64,000 bases of DNA from JAVJSU01 sp040219275 (GCA_040219275.1 JAVJSU010000013.1:1-64000); one strand, 5' to 3'. Positions 50,967 to 60,555 are shown, counted from the stretch's first letter. Numbers and translations: made by a program. The notes: generated by a model not told the origin, from the sequence alone.

Positions 50967-51461
50967 ATGGATAACTGGGTCATTTTAGGGTTGCAATTTA
51001 CCGTCTCCGCGCTGGCATCCGGTCTCATATTTTTTGAGTATGTTCTGCCGCGCCTCGCAAAATTATCATTTGAAAGCGCCGTTCTGCCGATGTTGTTGGT
51101 GCAAGCGTTTCGCTTTACCGGCTTTACTCTGCTGGTCACCGGACAGTCCGATCCTGCTATTCCACAGGATGCCCTGTCACAGATGGCATGGGGCGATTAT
51201 GCGTCTGCGGTGACGGCACTCCTTGCCGCCTATGCAGTGTGGCGACAACCTCGTATCGCAGTTCCGCTCATCTGGTTATTTGTGATTGTGTGTGTTGGCG
51301 ATCTGTTAAACGTGACGCGCATCATCTTCGAGATTGATTTCTTCAGCTATGACATTGGCAGTACATGGACATTCTTGATGTGGTTCCTGCCGTGGGTCGT
51401 CATTTCTCTGTTTTATATCCTTTATCGCTTATTTAATAAAGCACCCAAAGTAACTGAGTAA
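50967..51461 (+). CDS. Membrane protein, paralogue 2
   Basis: The 164-residue protein is the second copy of the pair and starts 46 bases after the first. It keeps the aromatic start (MDNWVILGLQ), the FRFTGFTLLVTGQSDP segment, PLIWLF with GDLLN, and an end of YILYRLFNK. GGAG lies about 7-9 bases before the ATG. The divergence between copies suggests an old duplication. It is a possible partner of the first as a heteromer. Confidence 0.78.
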   Translation: MDNWVILGLQFTVSALASGLIFFEYVLPRLAKLSFESAVLPMLLVQAFRFTGFTLLVTGQSDPAIPQDALSQMAWGDYASAVTALLAAYAVWRQPRIAVPLIWLFVIVCVGDLLNVTRIIFEIDFFSYDIGSTWTFLMWFLPWVVISLFYILYRLFNKAPKVTE

Positions 51462-51513
51462 GGAATCATGGTGGTGCTACAAAGTGGCACCGTCAACTAC
51501 ACGCATCTTTGAC

Positions 51514-51544
51514 TCACACATCATCGTTATGGTGTGTGATTTTA
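51514..51544 (+). terminator. Terminator of the MerR operon
   Basis: TCACACA and TGTGTGA form a 7-bp stem followed by TTTT. It lies about 50 bases after the second membrane protein gene. Confidence 0.65.
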
Positions 51545-51564
51545 TGAAAAAGTGAGGTCTACAC

Positions 51565-51960
51565 ATGCCAATTGAAGTCACATGGGACAATGAATCTTCG
51601 GGGATGCTCCGCTGGGATATAAGTAATCCGTGGGGAATTAAGGATTTTCAGGATGCTCTTGAAAAGGGTTTAAGCATGACAAATCAGAGCGCACAACCTC
51701 GTGTGGACGTTCTCATCACTGCGCCCAAAAATCTAAACGTCCCGAACGGGTTGCTCACGTCTTTAAACTCGCTCAACCGGCGAAATGTGCTGGCAACCGA
51801 GACGGGGGATAGCGGGCTGGTGGTAATGTGTACGGAAAACAATATCACCAAGGCACTGATTCAGTTGGTCAGCCGCCTCTCTCGAAATAGTAAATGGCTC
51901 ACCGCCCCCTCATTGGATACCGGACGAGAACTGATACTGGTAGACCGTCAAAAGGCGTAA
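51565..51960 (+). CDS. Hypothetical protein (STAS-like, weak)
   Basis: The 131-residue protein has an alternating strand-helix pattern (IEVTWDN, VDVLITAP, LVVMCTEN) that resembles STAS or SpoIIAA-type folds, but there is no conserved Ser signature that I can see. It has no signal peptide or membrane helix. GAGG lies about 8 bases before the ATG. Terminator sequence just upstream separates it from the MerR operon. Confidence 0.6.
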   Translation: MPIEVTWDNESSGMLRWDISNPWGIKDFQDALEKGLSMTNQSAQPRVDVLITAPKNLNVPNGLLTSLNSLNRRNVLATETGDSGLVVMCTENNITKALIQLVSRLSRNSKWLTAPSLDTGRELILVDRQKA

Positions 51961-52136
51961 TGCGGTGTTTGATGTGACCTTGTCGAGTGTTTTTATTGAA
52001 AAGCGGAAGAAAAACATAGCGGGTACAACCACATGACCGCGCGAACGCTATTTTTGCCCTCTCCCTAAATCCCTCTTGTTCACAGGACACACAGTCAAAA
52101 GAAGAATGGGAATGAGATATGACACAAGGATTTGTA

Positions 52137-52982
52137 ATGAATCTAAAATTTGCAGATATTAATGGATACCGAATCCGATATGCTGAGTCGCGTCAGGCAG
52201 GAATGCCACAACTTATTCTAATATCACCTCAGCCACAGAGCATTCTCGCCTATACCCAATGGTGGGAGCAACTCATCAAGCAATTTGATGTCGTTGCTGT
52301 CGATTTACCGAATCACGGCGGTTCAGATGCCGCTAAGGAATTCACTACTGTCAGCCAACAGGCAGTTTTTATGGAGCAGATCCTAGATCACTTTAAGCTA
52401 GACAACCCACATTATGTTGGACCAGATGTAGGCACACCCATTGGACTCCGTTTTATGGCGGATCATCCCGGACGCATCAAATCTGCTGTGATTGGTGATG
52501 CCGGTGCTGTGGGTCAGGTTGAGGGACATATTATCTTTCGCCTATTGGTCTATTCACGCCCATTTCAGATGTTTATCAGTTTGTGGGGAGGTGCTATTGG
52601 GGGCAGGATTTATTGTGCAGTAGCAAACTTAGCTGGCTATAGACACAAAGACTACACACCACCTGCGCCGATTCTTGCCGATTACCGACATGGCTCAATG
52701 AATGTCGCTAAGTTGCGTGCCCAGATTGGATTTCTGGGGAGTTATCCGAATGAAACACCGCAACTGGCTAACGACGTTAAAAGAATTGAAACCCCGATAC
52801 TTGTCTTGCATGGTGAGAAAGATACCTTTGTCGCGATGTCAAACTCCCAGAAACTTCACGAGCTACTCCCCAATAGCGAATTTGATGTCATTGAAGGCGC
52901 TGGGCATTACTCATATGAAGACAATGCCGATCAATATCTGGCTCATGTGCTACGTTGGGTTGAAAAAGCTGAAACATCGTAA
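52137..52982 (+). CDS. Alpha/beta hydrolase with Asp at the nucleophile position
   Basis: The 281-residue protein is an alpha/beta hydrolase of the haloalkane-dehalogenase/epoxide-hydrolase type: the nucleophile elbow is GPDVG with Asp97, Asp229 (HGEKDTF) is the likely acid and His257 (GAGHYS) the base. Most Asp-type enzymes have GHDxG; Pro here is unusual. DLPNHGGSD carries another conserved turn. I start it at 52137 because AAGGA lies 6 bases upstream; an ATG at 52119 adds six residues. The following SDR oxidoreductase (94 bases away) may act on its product. Confidence 0.85.
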   Translation: MNLKFADINGYRIRYAESRQAGMPQLILISPQPQSILAYTQWWEQLIKQFDVVAVDLPNHGGSDAAKEFTTVSQQAVFMEQILDHFKLDNPHYVGPDVGTPIGLRFMADHPGRIKSAVIGDAGAVGQVEGHIIFRLLVYSRPFQMFISLWGGAIGGRIYCAVANLAGYRHKDYTPPAPILADYRHGSMNVAKLRAQIGFLGSYPNETPQLANDVKRIETPILVLHGEKDTFVAMSNSQKLHELLPNSEFDVIEGAGHYSYEDNADQYLAHVLRWVEKAETS

Positions 52983-53076
52983 GCGAGATGAGGTTCTCGT
53001 TGAACACATTGCTCGATAGCGCCTGCATTTGTGAGGCAAAACAGATTGATATTGAAATTAACAATTGGAGCAAGTC

Positions 53077-53817
53077 ATGATATTCGATCAGAAACGCATT
53101 CTAATCACAGGTGGCAGTTCTGGCATCGGGCTAATGATGGCGCAGATGCTTGCTAGCGAAGGCGCACAGGTTGTTATCACCGGGCGCTCCGAAGAAAAAC
53201 TCAATACCGCCGCTGAAACCCATGCAAATATATCCTCATTCGTTTGTGATATTGCTAGCGAAGACGATATTGTGCGGTTGCGTGACGCGATGGAAACCAG
53301 CGGTGGCGTTGATGTGCTTATCAACAATGCCGGGGTGATTCACTTATTTAATGTCTTAGAAGCATTCCCCCTGAACAAACAGTTACAGGAAATCGACATT
53401 GATATATCCGGGGTTGTGCGGATGGTGCATTATTTTCTGCCCATGTTGCTAAAGCGTGAGTCCGTTCTGGTTAATGTGAGTTCGGGTTTAGCTTATGTCC
53501 CGTATGCGGCGGCACCGGTATATAGCGCAAGTAAAGCCTTTGTACATGCCTACACCGAATCCTTACGGGTACAACTGGCAAACACCTCTGTTCGGGTGGT
53601 TGAACTGATGCCACCTGTTGTGGATACACCAATGGCGGACGTGTTAGACCCGTCTTTTCCACGCATGGCTCCGGAAAAACTCGTGACTGCTTTTATCAAA
53701 GGCATCAAAAATAATGTAGATGAAATCACACCGGGGCAATCCGCACAACTCAAAATCCTGCGCCGTTTAGCCCCTGCATTCATTTTCAAACAGATCAATA
53801 AGAATGTTTTGAGCTAG
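53077..53817 (+). CDS. Short-chain dehydrogenase/reductase
   Basis: The 246-residue protein has the NAD(P)-binding TGGSSGIG (residues 11-18), NNAG (83-86), catalytic Ser135/136, Tyr149 and Lys153 (YSASK). It resembles the DltE-like, YbbO-like subgroup with SSGLAYVP and a C-terminal PGQSA segment. Substrate unknown; a small ketone, aldehyde or hydroxy compound is likely. I start it at 53077 because GGAG lies 6 bases upstream; a TTG at 53065 is less likely. Confidence 0.9.
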   Translation: MIFDQKRILITGGSSGIGLMMAQMLASEGAQVVITGRSEEKLNTAAETHANISSFVCDIASEDDIVRLRDAMETSGGVDVLINNAGVIHLFNVLEAFPLNKQLQEIDIDISGVVRMVHYFLPMLLKRESVLVNVSSGLAYVPYAAAPVYSASKAFVHAYTESLRVQLANTSVRVVELMPPVVDTPMADVLDPSFPRMAPEKLVTAFIKGIKNNVDEITPGQSAQLKILRRLAPAFIFKQINKNVLS

Positions 53818-53863
53818 AGCGATACGGTATTGTAACGAACCCATAATCTTCTGAGGATGTCTT

Positions 53864-54574
53864 ATGAACGATCAAACAGCAAGCATCGTGCTTCCTGCAA
53901 TTGCATTGACAATCGCGACTGCAATTGCCCTCTATAGCTGGCGCAGATCGCGGATGGTTGCCATCGTTGCGGTAGTCTGGGCAATCATCAGCCTGTTCAC
54001 AGCACGCATTCCATTCTTCCAGAATCTTGATCGCTGGACGGACGGGGACATCGTCGGGTTTATCGCTTTCGGAACCGTTTTGACGATCCCAATCGTGCTA
54101 TTTTTCGTTGCGCTCTGGCGGTCATCAGCATTCCAACACTTCATGAACGAAACGCCGACATGGGTGCTGACTGCTACACAGGTCTATCGCCTGACAGGGG
54201 CTAGTTTCTTGTTGCTGTATCTGCGAGACCTACTCCCCGCAGAAATCGGGCTAGTCAATGGCGTGCTTGACATTATTGTGGGGTTAACTGCCCTACCCGT
54301 TGCGTGGATGCTTTTTAGGGGGATCGCATCAAGTCGAAACATCGCTATTGCGTGGAATCTGCTGGGGGTGTTGGACTTAGCCAGCGCGTTTACGGTTGTC
54401 ACGCTATCAATTTTCGGTTTATTGGAACTTGACCCTGCGCCGACGCGCATGGGACTATATCCACTGTCGCTGGTATCGGTCTATCAGGTCGCCATCGCGC
54501 TTTGTATTCACATCTATCTGCTTCGCCGTTTGCTTTTTGCGGATACCGGAGCATCTCGAAAATCAATCGCGTAA
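53864..54574 (+). CDS. Multi-helix membrane protein
   Basis: The 236-residue protein has about seven hydrophobic segments. Its C-terminal half (from about 90) recalls the paralogous pair at 50408-51461 in order of features: QVYRLTGASFLLL, GLTALPVAW, LGVLDLASA and the end IHIYLLRRLL. The similarity is by eye and modest. It follows the SDR gene after 46 bases on the same strand, so may be in one transcript. Function unknown. Confidence 0.7.
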   Translation: MNDQTASIVLPAIALTIATAIALYSWRRSRMVAIVAVVWAIISLFTARIPFFQNLDRWTDGDIVGFIAFGTVLTIPIVLFFVALWRSSAFQHFMNETPTWVLTATQVYRLTGASFLLLYLRDLLPAEIGLVNGVLDIIVGLTALPVAWMLFRGIASSRNIAIAWNLLGVLDLASAFTVVTLSIFGLLELDPAPTRMGLYPLSLVSVYQVAIALCIHIYLLRRLLFADTGASRKSIA

Positions 54575-54678
54575 TGTGGTTCATTTCATGCGGCGACACG
54601 CGATTAGATTTTCTTTACTTTACGGCGGATCTTTAGACCCAAACCAACACCTAACAACAGGCAAATAACGATCCACAT

Positions 54679-56631
54679 TCACATCGGCAACTTAAAGCCG
54701 AAGGTACTGCCTTCACCGTACACGCTCTCGAAGATCATCTCCCCTTCGAGGCGCTCGATGATATTTTTCACCAGATGCAAACCCAGACCTGTGCCTTCAA
54801 TATCGGCGGTTTCTTTGGAGTGTGCACGATAGAAGGGCTGGAATAAATTCGCCTGTTGTTCCAGCGGGATGCCGTAGCCAGTATCTTTAACGGTAAACAC
54901 GGCTTTCCCTTCATGACGGGCAAGTGTCACCGTGATTGACCCGCGTTCCGGCGTATACTTGATCGCATTCCCCACCAGATTACTCATCGCCTCGCGCAAT
55001 TGACCATCATCCCCGCTGACGATCACGGATTTTATCGGGATGCTGATGATATAGCGCTGACTTTTACCGTTGGCGCTCTGCTCATGGTCTTTGAAGACTT
55101 CCGTAACCAGATCGCTCAGATTGACGCGTTCCGTCTGCTGAAGTTGAATTTTCTGGATGCGCTCCAACGAGAGAATATCGGTGGTGATTTTCTCCATTCG
55201 CGTGGCGGCGTGTTCGATGGAATTCAAATATTTGGCGCGTTTTTCCGTCATGACGGATTCCATGTCATGTTCCAGCAATTGCGCGTAGCCGACGATCACC
55301 CCCACCGGATTACGCAAATCATGGGCGGCAATGCGAATCATATCCGTCTTGATTTTCTCAAGCGCGCTCACCTGTGCATACAGGTCTTGCAATTGCGCCA
55401 GCTGATCCTGCGCGAGGGTGTAGAGTTGTGCGTTCTCTATGGCGACGGCGGCACGGGCGGCAAGCAAGCGGATAAATTCAAACGTTTCGTTGGTGAAGCG
55501 TTCAGGGTTGCGCGTTTCCAGATTAAGAATCCCGATGAGTCGCTCGTAGGACATCAACGGAATCAGCATCAAGGCTTTGGTGCGTGAATTGAGCGTGACG
55601 TAATCATGCTCTTGAGTCACATCTTGAATCAGGCGCGGTTTCTGGTCACGGATTAAGCGCATCACCAATGGCGAATCCAACGGAGAAATCCCCGGCAAGG
55701 CTTCTGAATAATGCCCGACGGCTTGCTGAATGCTCAGATGCCCCTCTTCCATCAACCCGATGAAACCGGCATTCGCACCACTCAGGCGGATACTAGCATC
55801 CAGCGCCAGCGCCAGTACATATTCGATATTGAGCATCTCGCTCAGTTCTTCATCGACCTGCCGTAAAATGGTCAATTGCTCGATGTATTTATCGAGTCCG
55901 GTGAGTACCTGTTTACGCTCGGTAATGTCGCGGACAATAAACTGTATGCGGTCATTGTTGATGCAACGGGCGCTGACTTCCACATCAATCGGGTCGCCAT
56001 TGGCTTTTTTCATGCGCCGTTCAGTGAGGGTCGGCACATCGGGGATGGTCAGAATATCATCTTGCGAGTCTGTGGCGTGGATAATGTCCGCGAGGGTCTT
56101 GCCAGTTAGTGTCCCTTCAGCATAACCGAGCATCTCATAGGCACGGGCATTGATGAGATTGAGCACGCCATCCGTCGTCATAATCAGGATGCCGTCAGAG
56201 GCTTCTTCCAGTAAACTGCGATAATTGTCTTCGTTTTCGCGGAGCACGTTCAGGAATTCGTGCCGTTCCAGCGCATAGCGGATCGTCCGCGCTAACATGC
56301 TCGGCTTGAGTTCGGTTTTGTCAATATAATCGGACGCGCCCGCTTTGATGGCGTTGAGGTCAACATCGTGTTCACCCTGCCCGGTCATCATAATCATCGG
56401 CGCGGAGATGCCCCGTTTGACTGCTTCGTTTACCAGTTCAATCCCACTACGCTCACCGAGGTGATAATCCACCAGATACACATGATGTTCGCGCCGCGCC
56501 ATCAGGTCTAAGCCTGTCTCGAAGCTCTCTACCCAATCAACTTCAAAATCTTGATGGGTACGCGCTAGCATCCGGCTCGTGAGGGTGAAATAATTTTTGT
56601 CGTCATCAATGACAAGCACTCGTACAGCCAC
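54679..56631 (-). CDS. Hybrid sensor kinase: REC-PAS-GAF-HisKA-HATPase
   Basis: The 650-residue protein begins with a receiver domain (1-115, phospho-acceptor Asp55 in LVDYHLG), followed by a PAS domain (about 130-245), a GAF domain (about 265-400) and a HisKA/HATPase unit with His437 in AAHDLRNP and the N, G1 and G2 boxes (NLVGNAIKYTP, DTGYGIP, GTGLGL). There are no membrane helices, so it senses a cytoplasmic cue and may receive phosphate from another kinase. No output regulator is next to it. The order, receiver first, is common in Chloroflexota, Cyanobacteria and Deltaproteobacteria. Confidence 0.93.
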   Translation of the reverse strand: MAVRVLVIDDDKNYFTLTSRMLARTHQDFEVDWVESFETGLDLMARREHHVYLVDYHLGERSGIELVNEAVKRGISAPMIMMTGQGEHDVDLNAIKAGASDYIDKTELKPSMLARTIRYALERHEFLNVLRENEDNYRSLLEEASDGILIMTTDGVLNLINARAYEMLGYAEGTLTGKTLADIIHATDSQDDILTIPDVPTLTERRMKKANGDPIDVEVSARCINNDRIQFIVRDITERKQVLTGLDKYIEQLTILRQVDEELSEMLNIEYVLALALDASIRLSGANAGFIGLMEEGHLSIQQAVGHYSEALPGISPLDSPLVMRLIRDQKPRLIQDVTQEHDYVTLNSRTKALMLIPLMSYERLIGILNLETRNPERFTNETFEFIRLLAARAAVAIENAQLYTLAQDQLAQLQDLYAQVSALEKIKTDMIRIAAHDLRNPVGVIVGYAQLLEHDMESVMTEKRAKYLNSIEHAATRMEKITTDILSLERIQKIQLQQTERVNLSDLVTEVFKDHEQSANGKSQRYIISIPIKSVIVSGDDGQLREAMSNLVGNAIKYTPERGSITVTLARHEGKAVFTVKDTGYGIPLEQQANLFQPFYRAHSKETADIEGTGLGLHLVKNIIERLEGEMIFESVYGEGSTFGFKLPM

Positions 56632-56942
56632 GTTGATTCTCTCAAAAACTCGGTGGATAGTGTAATTGTTTTAATTTATATAGTGCATGATACCATAAAT
56701 GAACCATTCACACTCTAAATCTATGTTTAGACTACTTTGGAAAGGCGTTTGTTTTTTGTATCACGCATCACGTTCTTCGGATTCTAAGGTCATGCTATCG
56801 TCGGGTTGCTCATAACGCGATGAAAAATTTGCGAACCCGAACCGAGGCAACACCCCTTCGGATCGTCTATAGATGAACAGGATAGGAGAGAAGCAAGTCC
56901 CTCTCTGAGAATCAAAGCGGGACTTATCGAGGTGATTTTTAC
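56632..56942. other. Intergenic region
   Basis: These 311 bases lie between two minus-strand genes and hold the promoter of the hybrid kinase. I see no hairpin with a T-run, repeat-family copy or coding remnant. Confidence 0.5.
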
Positions 56943-58376
56943 TTAATCGCCGCCGGGATTGGGTGTTCTATGCGCTTCGATTGCATCTAGCATGGACTGA
57001 ACCGAGGTGAACTTTACCCGCGGGCGACCTTGCGCTGTCCCGTTGTCCACTTCAAGCTGATCGAGAATCTGCCAATCCGCAAAAGTGACGTAATTTACGC
57101 CGCGTTCCTTGAGCAACTTTTCAACCGCGTCGCGTGATGGCGCGGACGGTTTGAGCAACTTATCGTTGGTCTGATCGTCGAGGAGCATTTGCACCGTTTC
57201 CACCGAATCCGGTTTATTGGTGCCGATGATGCCACTCGGTCCACGCTTAATCCAGCCGACGACATAATGCCCGTAAACAGGTTCACCGTCTTTCATCTGC
57301 GTGAGCACACGCCCATGATCGTTGGGGATGATGCCCCACGCGTCATAGAATGGCACATCGGGCAACGCCACGCCGCGATAACCGACTGACCGGAAGATCA
57401 ACCCCGCAGGGATCGTCTCGAAGTCTCCGGTGGCTTGTGGGCGCAATTCGCCTTTATCGGTTTTATAGAGTTCATTCCTGACGACCTTGACCGCTTCCAC
57501 ATGATCCGTGCCGATGACCTCCACCGGCGAAGTCAAGAAACGCATGATGATCTGCTTGGGCTTGCCTTCCGGCGTTCTGCTGGCATACTCTTTCAAAATG
57601 TCGACATTTTTGAGATCAACACGATTTACTTCGGGGCTATCCAGATAAGCCTGACTCAGCGCGTCAATTTCGACCTCTGACGGACCGACGAGTATATCCG
57701 CGTCTTCCATCTCGCCCAGTTCTTTAATTTCTGGATTGGTGAACGCCGCCTGTGCCGCGCCCCGCCGTCCGAGCACATAAATGCGCTTGATGTTGCTATT
57801 GACGAGGGCATCCAAGGCGTAATCGGCGATGTCCGTTTCGCGCAATTCAGCATCGCTACGGGCGAGAATCCGCGTGACATCCATCGCTACGTTGCCCACG
57901 CCAACGATAACGGCGCTCTCTTGTGTCAGATCAAATTTGGCATCTCTAAAATCAGGATGCCCGTTGTACCATGCGACAAATTCCGTGGCGGCATGACTGC
58001 CAGAAAGGTCTTCGCCGGGGATGTTCAAATTGCGGTCTGTCTGTGCGCCGGTGGCATAAATCACCGCGTGATAATGAGCTTCAAGATCGGCACGGGTGAT
58101 GTCCGTGCCAAATTCAACATGCCCGAAAAATCGAAAATTCGGCTGTGTGGCGATTCTATCGTAGACCTTCGTCACAGATTTGATTTTTGGATGATCCGGC
58201 GCGACACCGCCACGCACCAACCCGAAAGGAGTCGGCAATCGGTCAAACATATCAATCTCTACATACAGCCCTTCTTTTTCTTGCTTCTGAAGGGATTCAG
58301 CGGCATAAAAACCGGAAGGACCTGAACCGATAATCGCAACGCGCAGAGGATTTTCTAGTGAGCCGAGGGTGGTCAT
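56943..58376 (-). CDS. Ferredoxin/adrenodoxin-NADP+ reductase
   Basis: The 477-residue protein is an FAD flavoenzyme of the mitochondrial adrenodoxin-reductase type (FprA of mycobacteria), transferring electrons between NADPH and a ferredoxin. It has VAIIGSGPSGFYAAESL for FAD, LVRGGVAPDHPKIK for the isoalloxazine site, VGVGNVAMDVTRIL for NADPH and the typical C-terminal YVVGWIKRGPSGIIGTNK, shown here by its middle part. I start it at 58376, with GGAAG 5 bases upstream; a GTG at 58388 adds four residues. No ferredoxin or P450 gene is close. Confidence 0.94.
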   Translation of the reverse strand: MTTLGSLENPLRVAIIGSGPSGFYAAESLQKQEKEGLYVEIDMFDRLPTPFGLVRGGVAPDHPKIKSVTKVYDRIATQPNFRFFGHVEFGTDITRADLEAHYHAVIYATGAQTDRNLNIPGEDLSGSHAATEFVAWYNGHPDFRDAKFDLTQESAVIVGVGNVAMDVTRILARSDAELRETDIADYALDALVNSNIKRIYVLGRRGAAQAAFTNPEIKELGEMEDADILVGPSEVEIDALSQAYLDSPEVNRVDLKNVDILKEYASRTPEGKPKQIIMRFLTSPVEVIGTDHVEAVKVVRNELYKTDKGELRPQATGDFETIPAGLIFRSVGYRGVALPDVPFYDAWGIIPNDHGRVLTQMKDGEPVYGHYVVGWIKRGPSGIIGTNKPDSVETVQMLLDDQTNDKLLKPSAPSRDAVEKLLKERGVNYVTFADWQILDQLEVDNGTAQGRPRVKFTSVQSMLDAIEAHRTPNPGGD

Positions 58377-58546
58377 AAACACTTCCACATAACTACAAGT
58401 TTGACGATAGATACCCTTCTGAGTATAACACGAAGCGATCTCTTACCACCCGTGACATTTATCCGCACTTATGTCTAAGTTGGTCAGTGTTTTAGTATTT
58501 CAGTTTGTCAGTTAAATACACCTCAACATCCCGCGTTCTTATCTAA

Positions 58547-58646
58547 AGTAGGCTTTCCTCTGCGTTGCCCTGCGTTATGCTTTTCCATCTTTTATCTATC
58601 ATCTAAAATCTTTTGTCTATCATCTAGCATCTAACATCTAAAATCA
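58547..58646. repeat. Dispersed repeats: family A half copy and a TCTATCATCTAAAATCT element
   Basis: CCTCTGCGTTGCCCTGCGTTATGC is a short family A copy, given here in part. Next to it TCTATCATCTAAAATCTTTT and CTATCATCTAGCATCTAACA form a repeated element also present at 60583-60615. Both are non-coding and fill the gap between two minus-strand genes. Confidence 0.65.
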
Positions 58647-58943
58647 CTCACCCAAAACCACCTGATTAAAGTGATAGACCGTCGGGAACGGTTCGTAAAA
58701 GTGATGTAGTAGGCGTTTCCATTCCTGATATTGGGGTGATCCGCGAAAGCCGACGGTGTGATCTTCCAGCGTTTCCCAGCGTACCAGCAACAAATAGAGA
58801 CCGTCTTCTTCGATACAGCGATGCAACTCATGGCTGATATAACCGCCCATCCCGCTGAGAATGGGCGATGCTTCCTTAAATGCTGTCTCAAACCCATCAG
58901 TCTGCCCATCTTTGACCTGCAAATACACCGATTCTAAAATCAT
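58644..58943 (-). CDS. Antibiotic biosynthesis monooxygenase (ABM) domain protein
   Basis: The 99-residue protein has the ferredoxin-like ABM fold, with ILESVYLQVKDG as first strand, a central HELHRCIEEDGLYLLLVRWE and the end FEPFPTVYHF-like. These small dimers include quinol monooxygenases and heme-degrading enzymes, but many have no known substrate. I start it at 58943, with GAGG 6 bases upstream; an upstream ATG at 58955 is less likely. It is 236 bases from the MscS gene stop... in the same direction, and separate from the ferredoxin reductase. Confidence 0.85.
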   Translation of the reverse strand: MILESVYLQVKDGQTDGFETAFKEASPILSGMGGYISHELHRCIEEDGLYLLLVRWETLEDHTVGFRGSPQYQEWKRLLHHFYEPFPTVYHFNQVVLGE

Positions 58944-58974
58944 GTTTTGCCTCATATGATGTCAACCAGATTAC

Positions 58975-60408
58975 TTATTCTGCACTATCCTTAGTCAGCA
59001 GATTTTCGCCCGCTTCAGGGGAGCGAGATTGGCGTGCCTGTGTTTCGATCTCGTCCGCTTCGCTCCGTAAGCCGCCTTCTGCGCTGGTCGAAACGGTGTC
59101 TGTTTCAACAGGTGGCTCGATTTTACGAGGCGCTATCGGCGGGGAGGATAGCCCGTTACTACTGCCGGAAATAATTTCTACCGGCAACCCCTGCGGGAAG
59201 ATCATCTCGCGGGCTTCATCCGGCATCGAGATTCCAGCATCTTCAATGGCACGCTTAACCAGCCGTATGACCGAAGATTTTACCTTGAGCCAGCTGTGCT
59301 GTGTGCCATCCAGCCAGAAATAAATCTGCAAATTGACCGTCGCGCTTCCCAGACTATCGACCAGCACCAGATGTTCGGGATCATTAAGCACGGCGGGATG
59401 CCCTTCCAGCACAAGGCGAATGGTTTCCTGCGCCAGCGAGATCGAATCGTCGTAGCCAATGCCAATAATGAACTCAATGCGGCGGTTGGGGTTACTGGTG
59501 TAATTGTGAATGATGCTCTTATAGACCGTCGCATTCGGAATCTGCACATGGTTTCCGGCGAGGGTCATCAGGATCGTCGCACGCGTGGTCATGCGCTGAA
59601 CAAACCCTTGCACCTCGTTGATTTCCACAAGATCGCCAATATCAAACGGATTTTGGATGCTGAGAAAAACACTTGCGAGGAAGTTCTCGGTAATATCACG
59701 GAAGGCGATACCCAGAATCAAACCGAGTAGCCCCGTACCGCCGAGAATCGTCAGCGCGATATTGGTGAGTCCCGCGACCTGAAACACCAGATACAATCCT
59801 GCCAAGAACACCAGCACGCCGATACTGCGCGAGAGGACGTTTAACAGGAGGACGTTCATGCCCCGCATGTGTAGATAATGACGCGATGTTCTGGTGATGA
59901 AACGGGCAACGAACAACGCCAGAACAAGGATAATCAGGCTGATACCCAATAACGGCACAGACCGCAGAAATGTTCGCAGTTGATCGCGTAATCCGGTTAA
60001 CAGCGGTTGAAAATCCAGCAAATCCGGCTCGACAATGTCAAGTTGATTAACAACAGCCGCAACATCCTGCGTATTGCGGGCGAGGTTGCCTGCCCAATCT
60101 TTGAATTCGGCGGTTTGCGCTTGTCCCGTCAGGAAGACCACGCCATCCTGCACGCGCACCTGTGGGTCATTAAACCAGCCCGTCGCGGAAAGGATATTTT
60201 GTAAACGCGCTTCAATTTCTTCATCACGCGCAACAGGTTGCACATCCACCCGCTGAGGCGCTTCTATGGGTGCGCCGTCCGGCATAGGTGTGGGCGTGGT
60301 ACTCTGTGCATGGACGGTGGATGAGGGTGAAATCACCGCGAAACCGATACATACGGTCAAAATGATACTGATGAAAAAGCTGATACGCTGTAATTTAAGT
60401 GCTCGCAT
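58975..60408 (-). CDS. MscS-family mechanosensitive channel with BON domain
   Basis: The 477-residue protein has a signal peptide (1-35), a BON domain (about 60-125, with VRVQDGVVFLTGQAQ), three membrane helices (about 150-260), the pore-lining helix with LGGTGLLGLILGIAFRDI and the beta domain with FDIGDLVEI. A Ser/Glu-rich tail follows. It opens on membrane tension to release osmolytes; BON might bind the outer envelope. I start it at 60408, with GGAG 5 bases upstream; a longer frame to 60495 would add residues before the signal. It ends 20-30 bases before the ABM gene start on the same strand. Confidence 0.9.
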   Translation of the reverse strand: MRALKLQRISFFISIILTVCIGFAVISPSSTVHAQSTTPTPMPDGAPIEAPQRVDVQPVARDEEIEARLQNILSATGWFNDPQVRVQDGVVFLTGQAQTAEFKDWAGNLARNTQDVAAVVNQLDIVEPDLLDFQPLLTGLRDQLRTFLRSVPLLGISLIILVLALFVARFITRTSRHYLHMRGMNVLLLNVLSRSIGVLVFLAGLYLVFQVAGLTNIALTILGGTGLLGLILGIAFRDITENFLASVFLSIQNPFDIGDLVEINEVQGFVQRMTTRATILMTLAGNHVQIPNATVYKSIIHNYTSNPNRRIEFIIGIGYDDSISLAQETIRLVLEGHPAVLNDPEHLVLVDSLGSATVNLQIYFWLDGTQHSWLKVKSSVIRLVKRAIEDAGISMPDEAREMIFPQGLPVEIISGSSNGLSSPPIAPRKIEPPVETDTVSTSAEGGLRSEADEIETQARQSRSPEAGENLLTKDSAE

Positions 60409-60555
60409 ACTTGCTCCGCTGGCATGATGAATTTTTATACTAGCCGGATTATGGTTTAAAGAGGATGTCATGTAAGCGCACAACTCACCGTACACGCATA
60501 TTTACACGTTTTTCGAGGATGAATAATCAGGACAAGCTTATTATAACACTTTGTA

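Noticed and set aside
55000..55587. A 195-codon plus-strand frame opposite the hybrid kinase
   Set aside because: The kinase on the other strand has all its expected motifs across this stretch; the frame is a shadow.
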